DNA of 6,143 nucleotides from assembly GCA_023250755.1 (NCBI GenBank), contig JAHFAC010000113.1:1-6143 (forward strand). The letters are read 5' to 3'. Position 1 is the first letter of the stretch. The number at the start of each line of letters is the position of its first letter. A program made the translations under genes and the position numbers. The notes below the pieces were generated by a model. That model saw only the letters and a program-made list of their open reading frames with translations, ran no database searches and was not told the origin of the DNA. This stretch comes from Bacteriovoracaceae bacterium (GTDB lineage Bacteria > Bdellovibrionota > UBA1018). Below, piece after piece: positions 1 through 6,143 of the stretch.

Positions 1-1180
<1,180 letters not shown>

Positions 1181-1181
1181 T

Positions 1182-1553
1182 TCAAATACCTCTCAATAAA
1201 TTCTCTTCAATTCGGCGCCTGGAAATTTTAAAATCCAGATATTCGCTCATTTTTCTGGCTTTGAATTCAATAAATTTACTGGGCAAATGGTTGATCATCA
1301 GCTTTCCGTTTGCCAGGATCTGCATGGTGATCATGATGTCCGCATCATTTAAAACAATGAGATCCACCTCGCGACCTGTTTTTTTTGAAAGAGAAGAGGT
1401 TAATCCAAGAATATCAGAAATGCCCTTTGGCCTTTTCTTGAAAAAAACAGCTTTCTTATCTAATTCTCTTTTGAGTGTCGCAATAATGCTCTTTTGACTG
1501 TGTTGTTTAAGAAGGCGCTTATTTTTCATAATTTGCCATATACTTCTACCCAT
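1182..1553 (-). CDS. MntA-like nucleotidyltransferase antitoxin with degenerate active site
   Basis: A 123-residue protein. Its C-terminal two thirds read as an MntA-type minimal nucleotidyltransferase: TGREVDLIVLN (59-69, keeping the third acidic residue Asp64), a short helix, ILANGKLMI (79-87), then FKARKMSEYLDFK (97-109). In the family, MntA polyadenylylates a tyrosine of its partner HepT and so neutralises it. The N-terminal signature GSX10DXD is missing: residues 36-50 read VFFKKRPKGISDILG, with no Gly-Ser pair and only one Asp in SDI. The other frame there reads LFFSRKGQRAF, which resembles the expected LFGSRAKG, so offset indels are likely. It begins 1 nt after the upstream stop; an alternative start is Met9 (1529). 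Neither has a clear ribosome site. Sampled G+C is about 37%, against about 60% in tgt, which suggests transfer. It is probably catalytically dead. Confidence 0.8.
   Translation of the reverse strand: MGRSIWQIMKNKRLLKQHSQKSIIATLKRELDKKAVFFKKRPKGISDILGLTSSLSKKTGREVDLIVLNDADIMITMQILANGKLMINHLPSKFIEFKARKMSEYLDFKISRRRIEENLLRGI
1189..1194 (-). promoter_or_regulatory. Ribosome binding site of the hepT remnant
   Basis: GAGAGG on the minus strand lies 8 nt before the ATG at 1180, inside the last codons of the mntA-like gene. It fixes the start of the 51-residue HepT fragment. It also shows that translation signals have survived although the toxin body has not. Confidence 0.6.
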
Positions 1554-1554
1554 G

Positions 1555-2271
1555 CTACTTCGCTAGATGAAGTAATGAAAGGCTGAAGATCTTATTTAAA
1601 AAATGGGTTCTCTCGTTTTTCAATCCCAACCCAGGGCAAACACGAGTGTCTTCATCGAGAGTGAAAATCCGCTGTCGGATACTTTTGAAGAGCTGGTCAG
1701 AGTCTCCTCCCCAGAGGTCCGTTCGACCCACACTTCCTTGAAACAAAGTATCCCCCGAAAAAAGTGATTCTCGAATTCCAAACGCCTGATCCTCATGCAG
1801 ACGTAAGCAAATGCTCCCGGGACTGTGGCCAGGAGTGTGGATGATGGAAAATTTGAGCACGCCCACCCGAAGAACCTCACTATCCTCAAAAAAATGATCG
1901 ATGGGCAAGGGATCGCTATACTCGAGACCAAAGAGCCGACCTTGCATCTTGAGCTGGAGGTAAAGCGGCTCATCCGCGCGGTGAAGAGCAATCTGAGGAG
2001 AACTCTCGCCCTCCGTTAACTTTTCACGTACTTTACGCGTTCCTCCAATGTGATCCAGATGCGCATGGGTGTGAAAGAGATACTTCACACTCAAAGATGC
2101 GCCACTTGCCACCTTCAGCCCCTGCAAAGTACGTAAAATCTCTTCGGGCTCATCACCCGGATCGATCAAAACGGCTTCGCCGGATCTTGGACAAGCCAAG
2201 ATCCGGCAATTGCACTGAAAGGACCCGACTACAACCGTGTGGTCAATAATTTGGAGGGCACTTTCTGACAT
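1555..2271 (-). CDS. MBL-fold metallo-hydrolase, glyoxalase II-like
   Basis: A 238-residue cytoplasmic metallo-beta-lactamase-fold hydrolase of the small YcbL/glyoxalase II-like group, which cleave thioesters or related esters. Substrate cannot be told from sequence. Visible are VGSFQCNC near the N-terminus, LIDPGDEP (35-42), HTHAHLDHIGG (67-77, metal ligands His69, His71, Asp73, His74), HTPGHSPGS (145-153, ligand His149) and GDTLF...GRTDL (173 onward, bridging Asp174). The final family motif PGHG, which supplies the last metal ligand, reads PGLG (Leu215). The usual residues between it and the ERT stretch are shortened, and the C-terminus ends in an unusual LSLLHLAK. The ATG at 2271 is preferred over the upstream in-frame TTG at 2292, which abuts the previous stop and lacks a ribosome site. 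The lipoprotein gene ends 21 nt upstream; the mntA-like gene follows after 1 nt. Activity may be reduced or altered. Confidence 0.9.
   Translation of the reverse strand: MSESALQIIDHTVVVGSFQCNCRILACPRSGEAVLIDPGDEPEEILRTLQGLKVASGASLSVKYLFHTHAHLDHIGGTRKVREKLTEGESSPQIALHRADEPLYLQLKMQGRLFGLEYSDPLPIDHFFEDSEVLRVGVLKFSIIHTPGHSPGSICLRLHEDQAFGIRESLFSGDTLFQGSVGRTDLWGGDSDQLFKSIRQRIFTLDEDTRVCPGLGLKNERTHFLNKIFSLSLLHLAK
1556..1574. repeat. Small stem-loop over the hydrolase stop codon
   Basis: The inverted repeat TACTTC / GAAGTA has a 6-bp stem and a 7-nt loop. It covers the last codons and stop of the hydrolase gene, directly before the mntA-like start. It has no T-tract, so it is not a convincing terminator. 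It could be chance, or could affect translation of the next gene. Confidence 0.3.
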
Positions 2272-2292
2272 TCTTAAACACTCTAGCCTCAA

Positions 2293-2826
2293 TCAATAGA
2301 CAGGATCAATTTGAGTAATCTGACACCACGTATGCTCAGAGTAATAATCACTACAATACGCTGGAGGATTTCCACCCGGAAGCCAACACTCATCTGGATC
2401 CCAGGGGCGGTGAGGAAAGTTCCGCTGCGGAAAAGATTGCATGTAACTCGTTTGGCACTCCACTTTCATCTGCAAAAAAGGCCGCCAAGGATCCGTCTTC
2501 TCTCCCGTTTTTTTAACCAAAACCTCGGCCTGGTAATTTCGTAAAATCGGCCTTCGCATGGGATCCAATTTCTCATCTGTCATTTCAGTTCGGCCCGGTT
2601 TAACATCGAGGCCAGCTAAAAGATTCTGAAGTTCAGACATTCCGGCTGAATTTCCATACTTCTCAAGTGCCTTGTCTTTTAAAGTTTCAACAAAATCTTT
2701 AAGATGATTGGACTTCAAAGCCTGATAAGCAGTGCCAATGGTCGCCTGAGGCGAAGACAAATCATTACAAGCCGCCAACCCTAAAATAGTAGCGCATAGC
2801 GCTAAAATTCCTATCTGTTTTTTCAT
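2293..2826 (-). CDS. Cysteine-containing lipoprotein of unknown function
   Basis: A 177-residue protein with a clear type II signal peptide: MKK, a hydrophobic stretch, and lipobox LAAC with lipidated Cys20. It should therefore be anchored in the inner or outer membrane facing the periplasm. I do not recognise the family. Residues 27-72 (ATIGTAYQALKSNHLKDF onward) look helical and resemble the N-terminus of small DUF4878/NTF2-like lipoproteins, but this is only an impression. The C-terminal 60 residues are rich in Pro, Trp and Tyr and hold four cysteines (124, 147, 158, 168), which could form two disulfides in the periplasm. The start is supported by a strong AGGAGG six bases upstream. It is the first gene of the left minus-strand run, divergent from the lipoprotein gene at 2995, and is followed by the hydrolase. 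No functional link to the hydrolase can be shown. Confidence 0.85.
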   Translation of the reverse strand: MKKQIGILALCATILGLAACNDLSSPQATIGTAYQALKSNHLKDFVETLKDKALEKYGNSAGMSELQNLLAGLDVKPGRTEMTDEKLDPMRRPILRNYQAEVLVKKTGEKTDPWRPFLQMKVECQTSYMQSFPQRNFPHRPWDPDECWLPGGNPPAYCSDYYSEHTWCQITQIDPVY

Positions 2827-2832
2827 TAAAAA

Positions 2833-2839
2833 CCTCCTC
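2833..2839 (-). promoter_or_regulatory. Strong ribosome binding site of the minus-strand lipoprotein
   Basis: GAGGAGG on the minus strand lies 6 nt before the ATG at 2826. It is a near-perfect anti-16S match and fixes the start of the 177-residue lipoprotein. Confidence 0.85.
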
Positions 2840-2893
2840 TATATTAATTGAAATACAGTCTTTGGCCTCTACCGAATCCTCAGCCATTGAACA

Positions 2894-2908
2894 ATCATTT
2901 TTAATGAT
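2894..2908. repeat. Inverted repeat in divergent intergenic region
   Basis: ATCATT-TTT-AATGAT has 6-bp arms and a 3-nt spacer, in the 168 bp between the two divergent lipoprotein genes and upstream of the plus-strand promoter. It could be a regulator site serving either direction. The AT-rich arms make it a poor terminator. A chance occurrence in AT-rich DNA is possible. Confidence 0.4.
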
Positions 2909-2919
2909 AGTTTTTATGA

Positions 2920-2949
2920 GTGACTTTAAAGTCTGATTCCCCCTATAAG
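2920..2949 (+). promoter_or_regulatory. Putative sigma70-like promoter for the plus-strand lipoprotein
   Basis: A -35-like GTGACT (2920-2925, four consensus bases TGAC) and a -10-like TATAAG (2944-2949) are separated by 18 nt. They lie 45 nt before the ATG at 2995, giving a predicted start near 2956 and a short leader. This is the best promoter match in the intergenic region, based on consensus only. Confidence 0.5.
2922..2933. promoter_or_regulatory. Perfect 12-bp palindrome within the promoter, possible operator
   Basis: GACTTTAAAGTC is its own reverse complement. It overlaps the -35 element and runs into the spacer of the predicted plus-strand promoter, where a dimeric repressor would block RNA polymerase. 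It also lies upstream of the divergent gene and could coordinate both. No cognate regulator is encoded in the window. Confidence 0.45.
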
Positions 2950-2982
2950 AAAAGTACCTGACACAGACGCCTAACTCACGAC

Positions 2983-2987
2983 GGAGG
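2983..2987 (+). promoter_or_regulatory. Ribosome binding site of the plus-strand lipoprotein
   Basis: GGAGG lies 7 nt before the ATG at 2995 and fixes that start. Confidence 0.8.
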
Positions 2988-2994
2988 ATAATTC

Positions 2995-3597
2995 ATGATC
3001 AACCGAATTTTGACCTTTAGTCTTATAACCGCAATAGCAACTGGATGTGCCATTCAAAGAAAACCATCTAAATTGGAATATTTACAAAAGGATTGGGACG
3101 GCAAATCTGCTTCTTGGCAAATTGAATATGATGTGACTCGGGCTTCAACTCCTTATGCTCCCATTGATGTAAAAGCCACACTTTACACCCGTGCCTACAT
3201 TGAGGCTTTGGAAATGGAAACGGGCCCAAAGCGCCTAAGACCCTCTAACGAAATTAAAAAAGAAGTCGATCGTCAGATTCAAAGCTATGTGAGCAAAACC
3301 TCATGCTTTCACTTTACCGTCAAAGGCAAGGATCCAGAGGCCGCACTCCTGAAGAATTACACAGCCTATGTTCGTGACGAAGACGCGAACGTGACTCCAG
3401 TTCAATTTCTCCCTGAATTTGAATCGACCAGTGCACCGCTTAAAATCACGGAATCGACTGGATCTTACTACATTAAATCCGGAATCGGCTGCACCACAAA
3501 ACGCCCAATCAACACTTCAAAGGCTTTTGCCCTTTATCTGACAGATAATGTTTCAAAGAAAGTGACGTTGTCCTGGGATCCACCGGTCATCGAATAA
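2995..3597 (+). CDS. Lipoprotein of unknown function
   Basis: A 200-residue protein and the only plus-strand gene in the window. The N-terminus MINRILTFSLITAIATGC is a short lipoprotein signal peptide with lipobox ATGC and lipidated Cys18, so the mature protein should be membrane-anchored and periplasmic or surface-exposed. I do not recognise the family. The mature part looks beta-rich, for example WQIEYDVTRA, YIKSGIGCTT and KKVTLSWDPP near the end. A charged, probably helical segment spans about 67-100 (YIEALEMETG, EIKKEVDRQIQSYV). Two cysteines, 104 and 166, could form one disulfide. ATG has GGAGG at 7-nt spacing and a promoter close upstream. It is monocistronic, divergent from another lipoprotein gene and convergent with rnhB, with a long inverted repeat 14 nt after its stop. 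Confidence 0.83.
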   Translation: MINRILTFSLITAIATGCAIQRKPSKLEYLQKDWDGKSASWQIEYDVTRASTPYAPIDVKATLYTRAYIEALEMETGPKRLRPSNEIKKEVDRQIQSYVSKTSCFHFTVKGKDPEAALLKNYTAYVRDEDANVTPVQFLPEFESTSAPLKITESTGSYYIKSGIGCTTKRPINTSKAFALYLTDNVSKKVTLSWDPPVIE

Positions 3598-3610
3598 TTC
3601 ATCGCCATAA

Positions 3611-3651
3611 CTCAATCAGCAGCAGCGTGGCTATCCCTGCTGCTGATTGAG
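3611..3651. terminator. 15-bp perfect stem-loop between convergent genes, likely bidirectional terminator
   Basis: CTCAATCAGCAGCAG (3611-3625) and its exact complement (3637-3651) flank an 11-nt loop, between the plus-strand lipoprotein and minus-strand rnhB. Position and symmetry suit a shared transcription end. The right arm and part of the loop lie inside rnhB and encode its last residues (LLNQQQG). Neither side has a clear T-tract, so termination may be imperfect or factor-assisted; the hairpin may instead protect 3' ends. Confidence 0.65.
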
Positions 3652-4299
3652 CAAATCTCTGGCCACACACTCCCGCACCGGGCCAAATGATCTGCGATGA
3701 ATTTCGGTCACGCCTTGCCTCTTGAGTGCCTCAGAATGCACCAGAGTCGGATAACCTTTATGGATAGAAAGACCATAGCCCGGAAACTTCTGATCCAACT
3801 CAACCATCTTCTGGTCGCGCCAAACTTTAGCGACAATCGAGGCACACGCGATGCTCAGACTGACCTGATCGCCCTTGACGATTGCAGTCACCGCTGAGTT
3901 TAGTCCACGAGGTGGGAATTTTCCGTCCACCAAAACATGGTCGGGCTCTTTACCTAAAGCTTTCACTGCGCGAACCATCGCAAGGTGGACTGCATGATGA
4001 ATATTGAGTTGATCAATTTCTTCGACGCTCGCGATCCCGATTGCTGAGGCTCGAACCCAACCTCGAATCAACGGTGCGAGGCGCTCTCGTTTTTCAGGCG
4101 AAAGCTGTTTGCTATCTCGGACTTCTGAAATCCAAGGGCATGCATCATAATCTAAAATTTTGGGTAAGATGGCAGCACCGGCAACAACTGGGCCCGCCAA
4201 ACAGCCTCGCCCAACCTCGTCTACACCCACTACAATGCGCAAGGGATAGCCAAAGCGGAATTCCCACTCCGTATGAGGTATGACCGCCGTTTTTTTCAC
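3631..4299 (-). CDS. rnhB: Ribonuclease HII
   Basis: This cytoplasmic endonuclease cleaves RNA in RNA-DNA hybrids and starts removal of single ribonucleotides misincorporated in DNA. The 222-residue protein, a usual length, carries the full signature. GVDEVGRGCLAGPVVAGA (25-42) has catalytic Asp27 and Glu28 and the GRG junction-recognition motif. DSKQLS (62-67), VLVDG (122-126, Asp125), KGD (142-144, Asp144, completing the DEDD set), SIVAKVWRD (154-162), HKGYPTLVH (180-188) and HRRSFGPVR (201-209) follow. The start is a GTG 8 nt after the rplS stop with no clear ribosome site, so it probably depends on coupling to rplS. The next usable in-frame start, a TTG at codon 20, would leave very little before the motif. 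It is the last gene of the trmD-rplS operon, and its 3' end forms one arm of the terminator-like hairpin. Confidence 0.97.
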   Translation of the reverse strand: MKKTAVIPHTEWEFRFGYPLRIVVGVDEVGRGCLAGPVVAGAAILPKILDYDACPWISEVRDSKQLSPEKRERLAPLIRGWVRASAIGIASVEEIDQLNIHHAVHLAMVRAVKALGKEPDHVLVDGKFPPRGLNSAVTAIVKGDQVSLSIACASIVAKVWRDQKMVELDQKFPGYGLSIHKGYPTLVHSEALKRQGVTEIHRRSFGPVRECVARDLLNQQQG

Positions 4300-4307
4300 G
4301 AAAAAAC

Positions 4308-4772
4308 TTAGTTCTTCTTTTCGCTATCAGCAGAAGCGGCCGCATGAGCCGTCACACTTCCGGTGTCGAGCTCACGATCTACGCGTGCAGCTTTACCCTT
4401 AAGTTCGCGCAGATAATAAAGCTTTGCTCTGCGAACACGACCTTCTTGCGTCACTTCAAGTCGCGCAATCTTGGGCGAAGCCTCAAGAAAAATTCTTTCT
4501 ACGCCGACACCGTGTGAAATTTTACGGACTGTAAATGATTTGCTCGCACCTCGGTTGGCTCGCGCAATCACCACGCCCTCATAAGCCTGAATACGTTCTT
4601 TTTCGCCTTCTTTAATTCGAACATGCACTCGAACCGTATCTCCCGGATTGAAATTAGGGAGATCAGTTCTCAGATATCCCTTTTCCACCACTCCCACTCG
4701 ATCCATTAAGCCCTTCAATCGGACCTGAGTTCCTCTAGATGCCTTCTTACGTTTTTTCTTGGTCGCCGCCAT
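4308..4772 (-). CDS. rplS: 50S ribosomal protein L19
   Basis: L19 sits at the 30S-50S interface of the ribosome. The core is intact: FNPGDTVRV (41-49), [12 protein letters not shown] (59-70), [17 protein letters not shown] (79-95), SPKI (99-102) and [17 protein letters not shown] (115-131). At 154 residues it is about 40 longer than typical L19 (about 115). The first 33 residues are a basic tail (KKKRKK at 5-10) that does not look like the usual N-terminal helix, and the last 20 or so form an Ala/Ser/acidic tail. The ATG at 4772 is chosen because GAGGAG stands six bases before it. The upstream in-frame GTG at 4802 would place that ribosome site inside the coding region. It lies between the RNA methyltransferase (103 nt upstream, room for leader control or an internal promoter) and rnhB. 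Confidence 0.97.
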   Translation of the reverse strand: MAATKKKRKKASRGTQVRLKGLMDRVGVVEKGYLRTDLPNFNPGDTVRVHVRIKEGEKERIQAYEGVVIARANRGASKSFTVRKISHGVGVERIFLEASPKIARLEVTQEGRVRRAKLYYLRELKGKAARVDRELDTGSVTAHAAASADSEKKN

Positions 4773-4778
4773 GGCAGA

Positions 4779-4784
4779 CTCCTC
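4779..4784 (-). promoter_or_regulatory. Ribosome binding site that decides the rplS start
   Basis: GAGGAG on the minus strand is 6 nt before the ATG at 4772. It argues against the GTG at 4802, which has no ribosome site and would add ten residues, [10 protein letters not shown]. Confidence 0.8.
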
Positions 4785-4854
4785 TTTGACTTCGAAAACC
4801 ACCTAAAACCACGCATCAAAACGCGTAGAATGAGGCCAACTGACACGCTTGCCA

Positions 4855-4871
4855 TTCTCCAAAAGGGAGAA
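4855..4871. repeat. Small stem-loop in the rplS leader
   Basis: TTCTCC / GGAGAA with a 5-nt loop begins about 5 nt after the methyltransferase stop, at the head of the 103-nt untranslated stretch before rplS. In the minus-strand transcript the loop reads CUUUU and no U-tract follows, so it is more likely an mRNA processing or stability element than a terminator. It is short, so chance is possible. I see no open frame worth calling in this gap. Confidence 0.35.
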
Positions 4872-4875
4872 CCGG

Positions 4876-5454
4876 TTAATGCCCAAACAGTCGATCCAGA
4901 ATAACCGCGACCGCTGCTCGAACGGAGAGATGATTATACCCTCCTTCTTTACCTTCAGGCCCGTACACCGGGGCCAGAATCCGGTGTACCTCGGGATAGA
5001 AAGTATCCGAAATGCCCCAACCGGTCCCAAAAACCAAAACCACGGGACGGGTCCGATGAGGTGCAACCAGTTCTTTCCGATAATCGGAGTAACTGATGGC
5101 ATTCGGAAGAGGTCGAGCATCCGTAAGCACCACCTCAGGCCACTCACCCAACTCTTGATGAATTGCCTCTTTTGCCTCATCAAAGCGATGAACGAGCCGC
5201 ACTCGCTCCAACGCTTCAAATCGGTCAGGATGGTACTCACGCGAACGCTCCGTCCTCCAATGACCGAGAATTCGCCCAACCAACTCGTGCTGCTCCTCAA
5301 TCGGGGTCACTATAAAATACTGCCGAACCCCAAACGTTCGCGCCGACCGCGCGATATCGTGAATATCCATATTCGTCACGGCGGTAGTTACGAGCTTCCC
5401 ATGACGATTTCGAATCGGATAATGGAGCAATGCTACATAAACCGGTGCAGGCAC
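4876..5454 (-). CDS. TrmD-linked SPOUT RNA methyltransferase (Methyltrn_RNA_4 family)
   Basis: A 192-residue protein matching the SAM-dependent RNA methyltransferase family represented by Thermotoga TM1570, which also sits beside trmD. Signatures visible are VYVALLHYP (5-13), TTAVTNMDIHDIARSART (23-40), YFIVTP (46-51), YHPDR (74-78), the cofactor-loop candidate FGTGWG (142-147), and YNHLSVRAAVAVILDR (173-188) at the knot end. The RNA substrate is unknown. The reading frame stays open up to 5601, overlapping trmD by 119 nt, but family similarity begins at VYVALLHYP. The GTG at 5454 therefore gives the expected size and lies 28 nt after the trmD stop. A TTG at 5493 is an alternative; neither has a good ribosome site, so coupling to trmD is likely. 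The operon position suggests work on tRNA or rRNA. Confidence 0.9.
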   Translation of the reverse strand: MPAPVYVALLHYPIRNRHGKLVTTAVTNMDIHDIARSARTFGVRQYFIVTPIEEQHELVGRILGHWRTERSREYHPDRFEALERVRLVHRFDEAKEAIHQELGEWPEVVLTDARPLPNAISYSDYRKELVAPHRTRPVVLVFGTGWGISDTFYPEVHRILAPVYGPEGKEGGYNHLSVRAAVAVILDRLFGH

Positions 5455-5482
5455 GAGAAGGGTACGGATATCACTGTCGCGC

Positions 5483-6143
5483 TTAGGGTTCAAGAAGATC
5501 AGGGCGTTTACGCCGAGTTCTTTCGATTCTTTGAGCTTCACGCCAGGCTCGGATAGCCTGGTGATCACCCCCCAGAAGGATCGGGGGCACTTCTTTTCCA
5601 CGAAAACTGCGCGGCCGCGTATACTGAGGATATTTCAACAACCCCTTTTCAAGGCTCTCTTCGCTCAGTGAACGCGCATTTCCCACCACTCCCGGCAAAA
5701 GTCGAGTCACCACATCGGCAAGCACCAGCGCAGGCAATTCCCCACCGGTAAGTACGTAATTTCCTATGGAAATTTCTTGATCTACGCAGAGATCAATAAA
5801 GCGTTCGTCCACTCCCTCATAATGTCCACAAACAAGAACCAGCTTCTTAAAACTTGCTAACTCTTGCGCTTTCTTTTGGGTCAATACTGTTCCCTGGGGG
5901 GAAAGCAGAATCGTGGTCGCACCTTTTTGCTTTCTAGGTAAGGCACTTCTCCACGCATCATACAAAACATCGGCTTTTAGTAACATTCCCTCTCCACCCC
6001 CATAAGGAGAGCCATCTACGGTTCGGTGCTTGTCCTTAGTAAAATCTCGAATCTGCGTGAACTGGTAAGAGACAATCCCTTTTGTTACGGCTTTTCCCAA
6101 AAGGCTTGCATCTAATACTGAAGAGAAAATTTCTGGAAAAAGA
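5483..6143 (-). CDS. trmD: tRNA (guanine-37-N1)-methyltransferase, N-terminus beyond window edge
   Basis: TrmD methylates G37 next to the anticodon, which prevents +1 frameshifting, using SAM bound in a trefoil knot; it works as a dimer in the cytoplasm. There are 219 complete codons visible, starting LFPEIF; about 8-9 N-terminal residues lie outside. Motifs by visible residue: IRDFTKDKHRTVDG (31-44), YGGGEGM (47-53), CGHYEGVDER (105-114), SIGNYVLTGGELPALVLAD (125-143), TRLLPG (146-151), YPQYTRP (171-177) and RRKRPDLL at the end. The Arg of the TRLLPG motif fits E. coli Arg154. The position I align with E. coli Asp169 is Glu (in LSEESL), a conservative change. The C-terminus is short, ending just after RPDLL. 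It is the first visible gene of the operon; rimM and rpsP would be expected upstream from the usual gene order. Confidence 0.97.
   Translation of the reverse strand, partial: LFPEIFSSVLDASLLGKAVTKGIVSYQFTQIRDFTKDKHRTVDGSPYGGGEGMLLKADVLYDAWRSALPRKQKGATTILLSPQGTVLTQKKAQELASFKKLVLVCGHYEGVDERFIDLCVDQEISIGNYVLTGGELPALVLADVVTRLLPGVVGNARSLSEESLEKGLLKYPQYTRPRSFRGKEVPPILLGGDHQAIRAWREAQRIERTRRKRPDLLEP

Noticed and set aside
1620..1991. Second minus-strand frame inside the hydrolase gene
   Set aside because: It overlaps the well-supported MBL frame and has no motifs of its own.
2272..2292. TTG start for the MBL hydrolase directly abutting the lipoprotein stop
   Set aside because: It has no ribosome site, and family similarity begins after the ATG at 2271.
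4773..4802. Longer rplS start at GTG 4802
   Set aside because: It would put the strong GAGGAG ribosome site inside the gene and has none of its own.
4800..4875. Possible small gene or L19 leader RNA between methyltransferase and rplS
   Set aside because: No plausible open frame and only a 6-bp stem-loop; nothing matches a known ribosomal-protein leader that I can recognise.
4849..5556. Long plus-strand open frame (235 codons) opposite the methyltransferase and trmD
   Set aside because: It is antisense to two well-supported conserved genes, has no recognisable motif, and its composition is explained by the opposite coding strand.
5455..5601. Upstream extension of the RNA methyltransferase frame, overlapping trmD by 119 nt
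   Set aside because: The extra 49 residues do not resemble the family and lie wholly in the trmD 3' end and short gap; family similarity starts at VYVALLHYP, so the open frame is a shadow of trmD.

Overview
The window is ordinary bacterial chromosome, densely coded. The gene order trmD, SPOUT-type RNA methyltransferase, rplS, rnhB is typical of the old Deltaproteobacteria (Desulfobacterota, Myxococcota, Bdellovibrionota). Together with the two lipoprotein signal peptides, this points to a Gram-negative of that grade. The assignment rests on gene order and protein motifs only, so no genus can be named.

Right part (3631-6143, all minus strand): a translation and tRNA-modification operon. Transcription enters from beyond the right edge with trmD (m1G37 of tRNA, N-terminus cut off), then a TrmD-linked RNA methyltransferase of unknown substrate, ribosomal protein L19, and RNase HII. 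A perfect 15-bp inverted repeat at the 3' end of rnhB closes the operon, which is convergent with the gene at 2995-3597.

Middle (2293-3597): two unrelated small lipoprotein genes of unknown function, transcribed divergently from a 168-bp region. That region holds a good sigma70-like promoter for the plus-strand gene, a perfect 12-bp palindrome inside the promoter, and a second inverted repeat.

Left part (1-2826, all minus strand): an apparent run of five genes: lipoprotein, metallo-beta-lactamase-fold hydrolase, MntA-like nucleotidyltransferase, truncated HepT-like HEPN protein, and tgt (queuosine tRNA-guanine transglycosylase, C-terminus cut off). Gaps are 21, 1, 1 and 28 nt.

The most informative piece is 1025-1553. 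It is an AT-rich relic of an MntA/HepT (type VII) toxin-antitoxin module lodged between housekeeping genes. The MntA-like protein has lost its GSX10DXD active-site signature through what look like mutually compensating small indels. HepT stops after 51 residues, before its catalytic RX4HXY motif. The hydrolase just upstream has lost the last metal-binding histidine of its family, close to the same junction. I see no convincing novel system. The window is best read as housekeeping genes with a decayed or repurposed TA island and two orphan lipoproteins.

No tRNA or rRNA gene, CRISPR array, insertion sequence or phage gene was found. No stretch over 300 bases lacks a gene.
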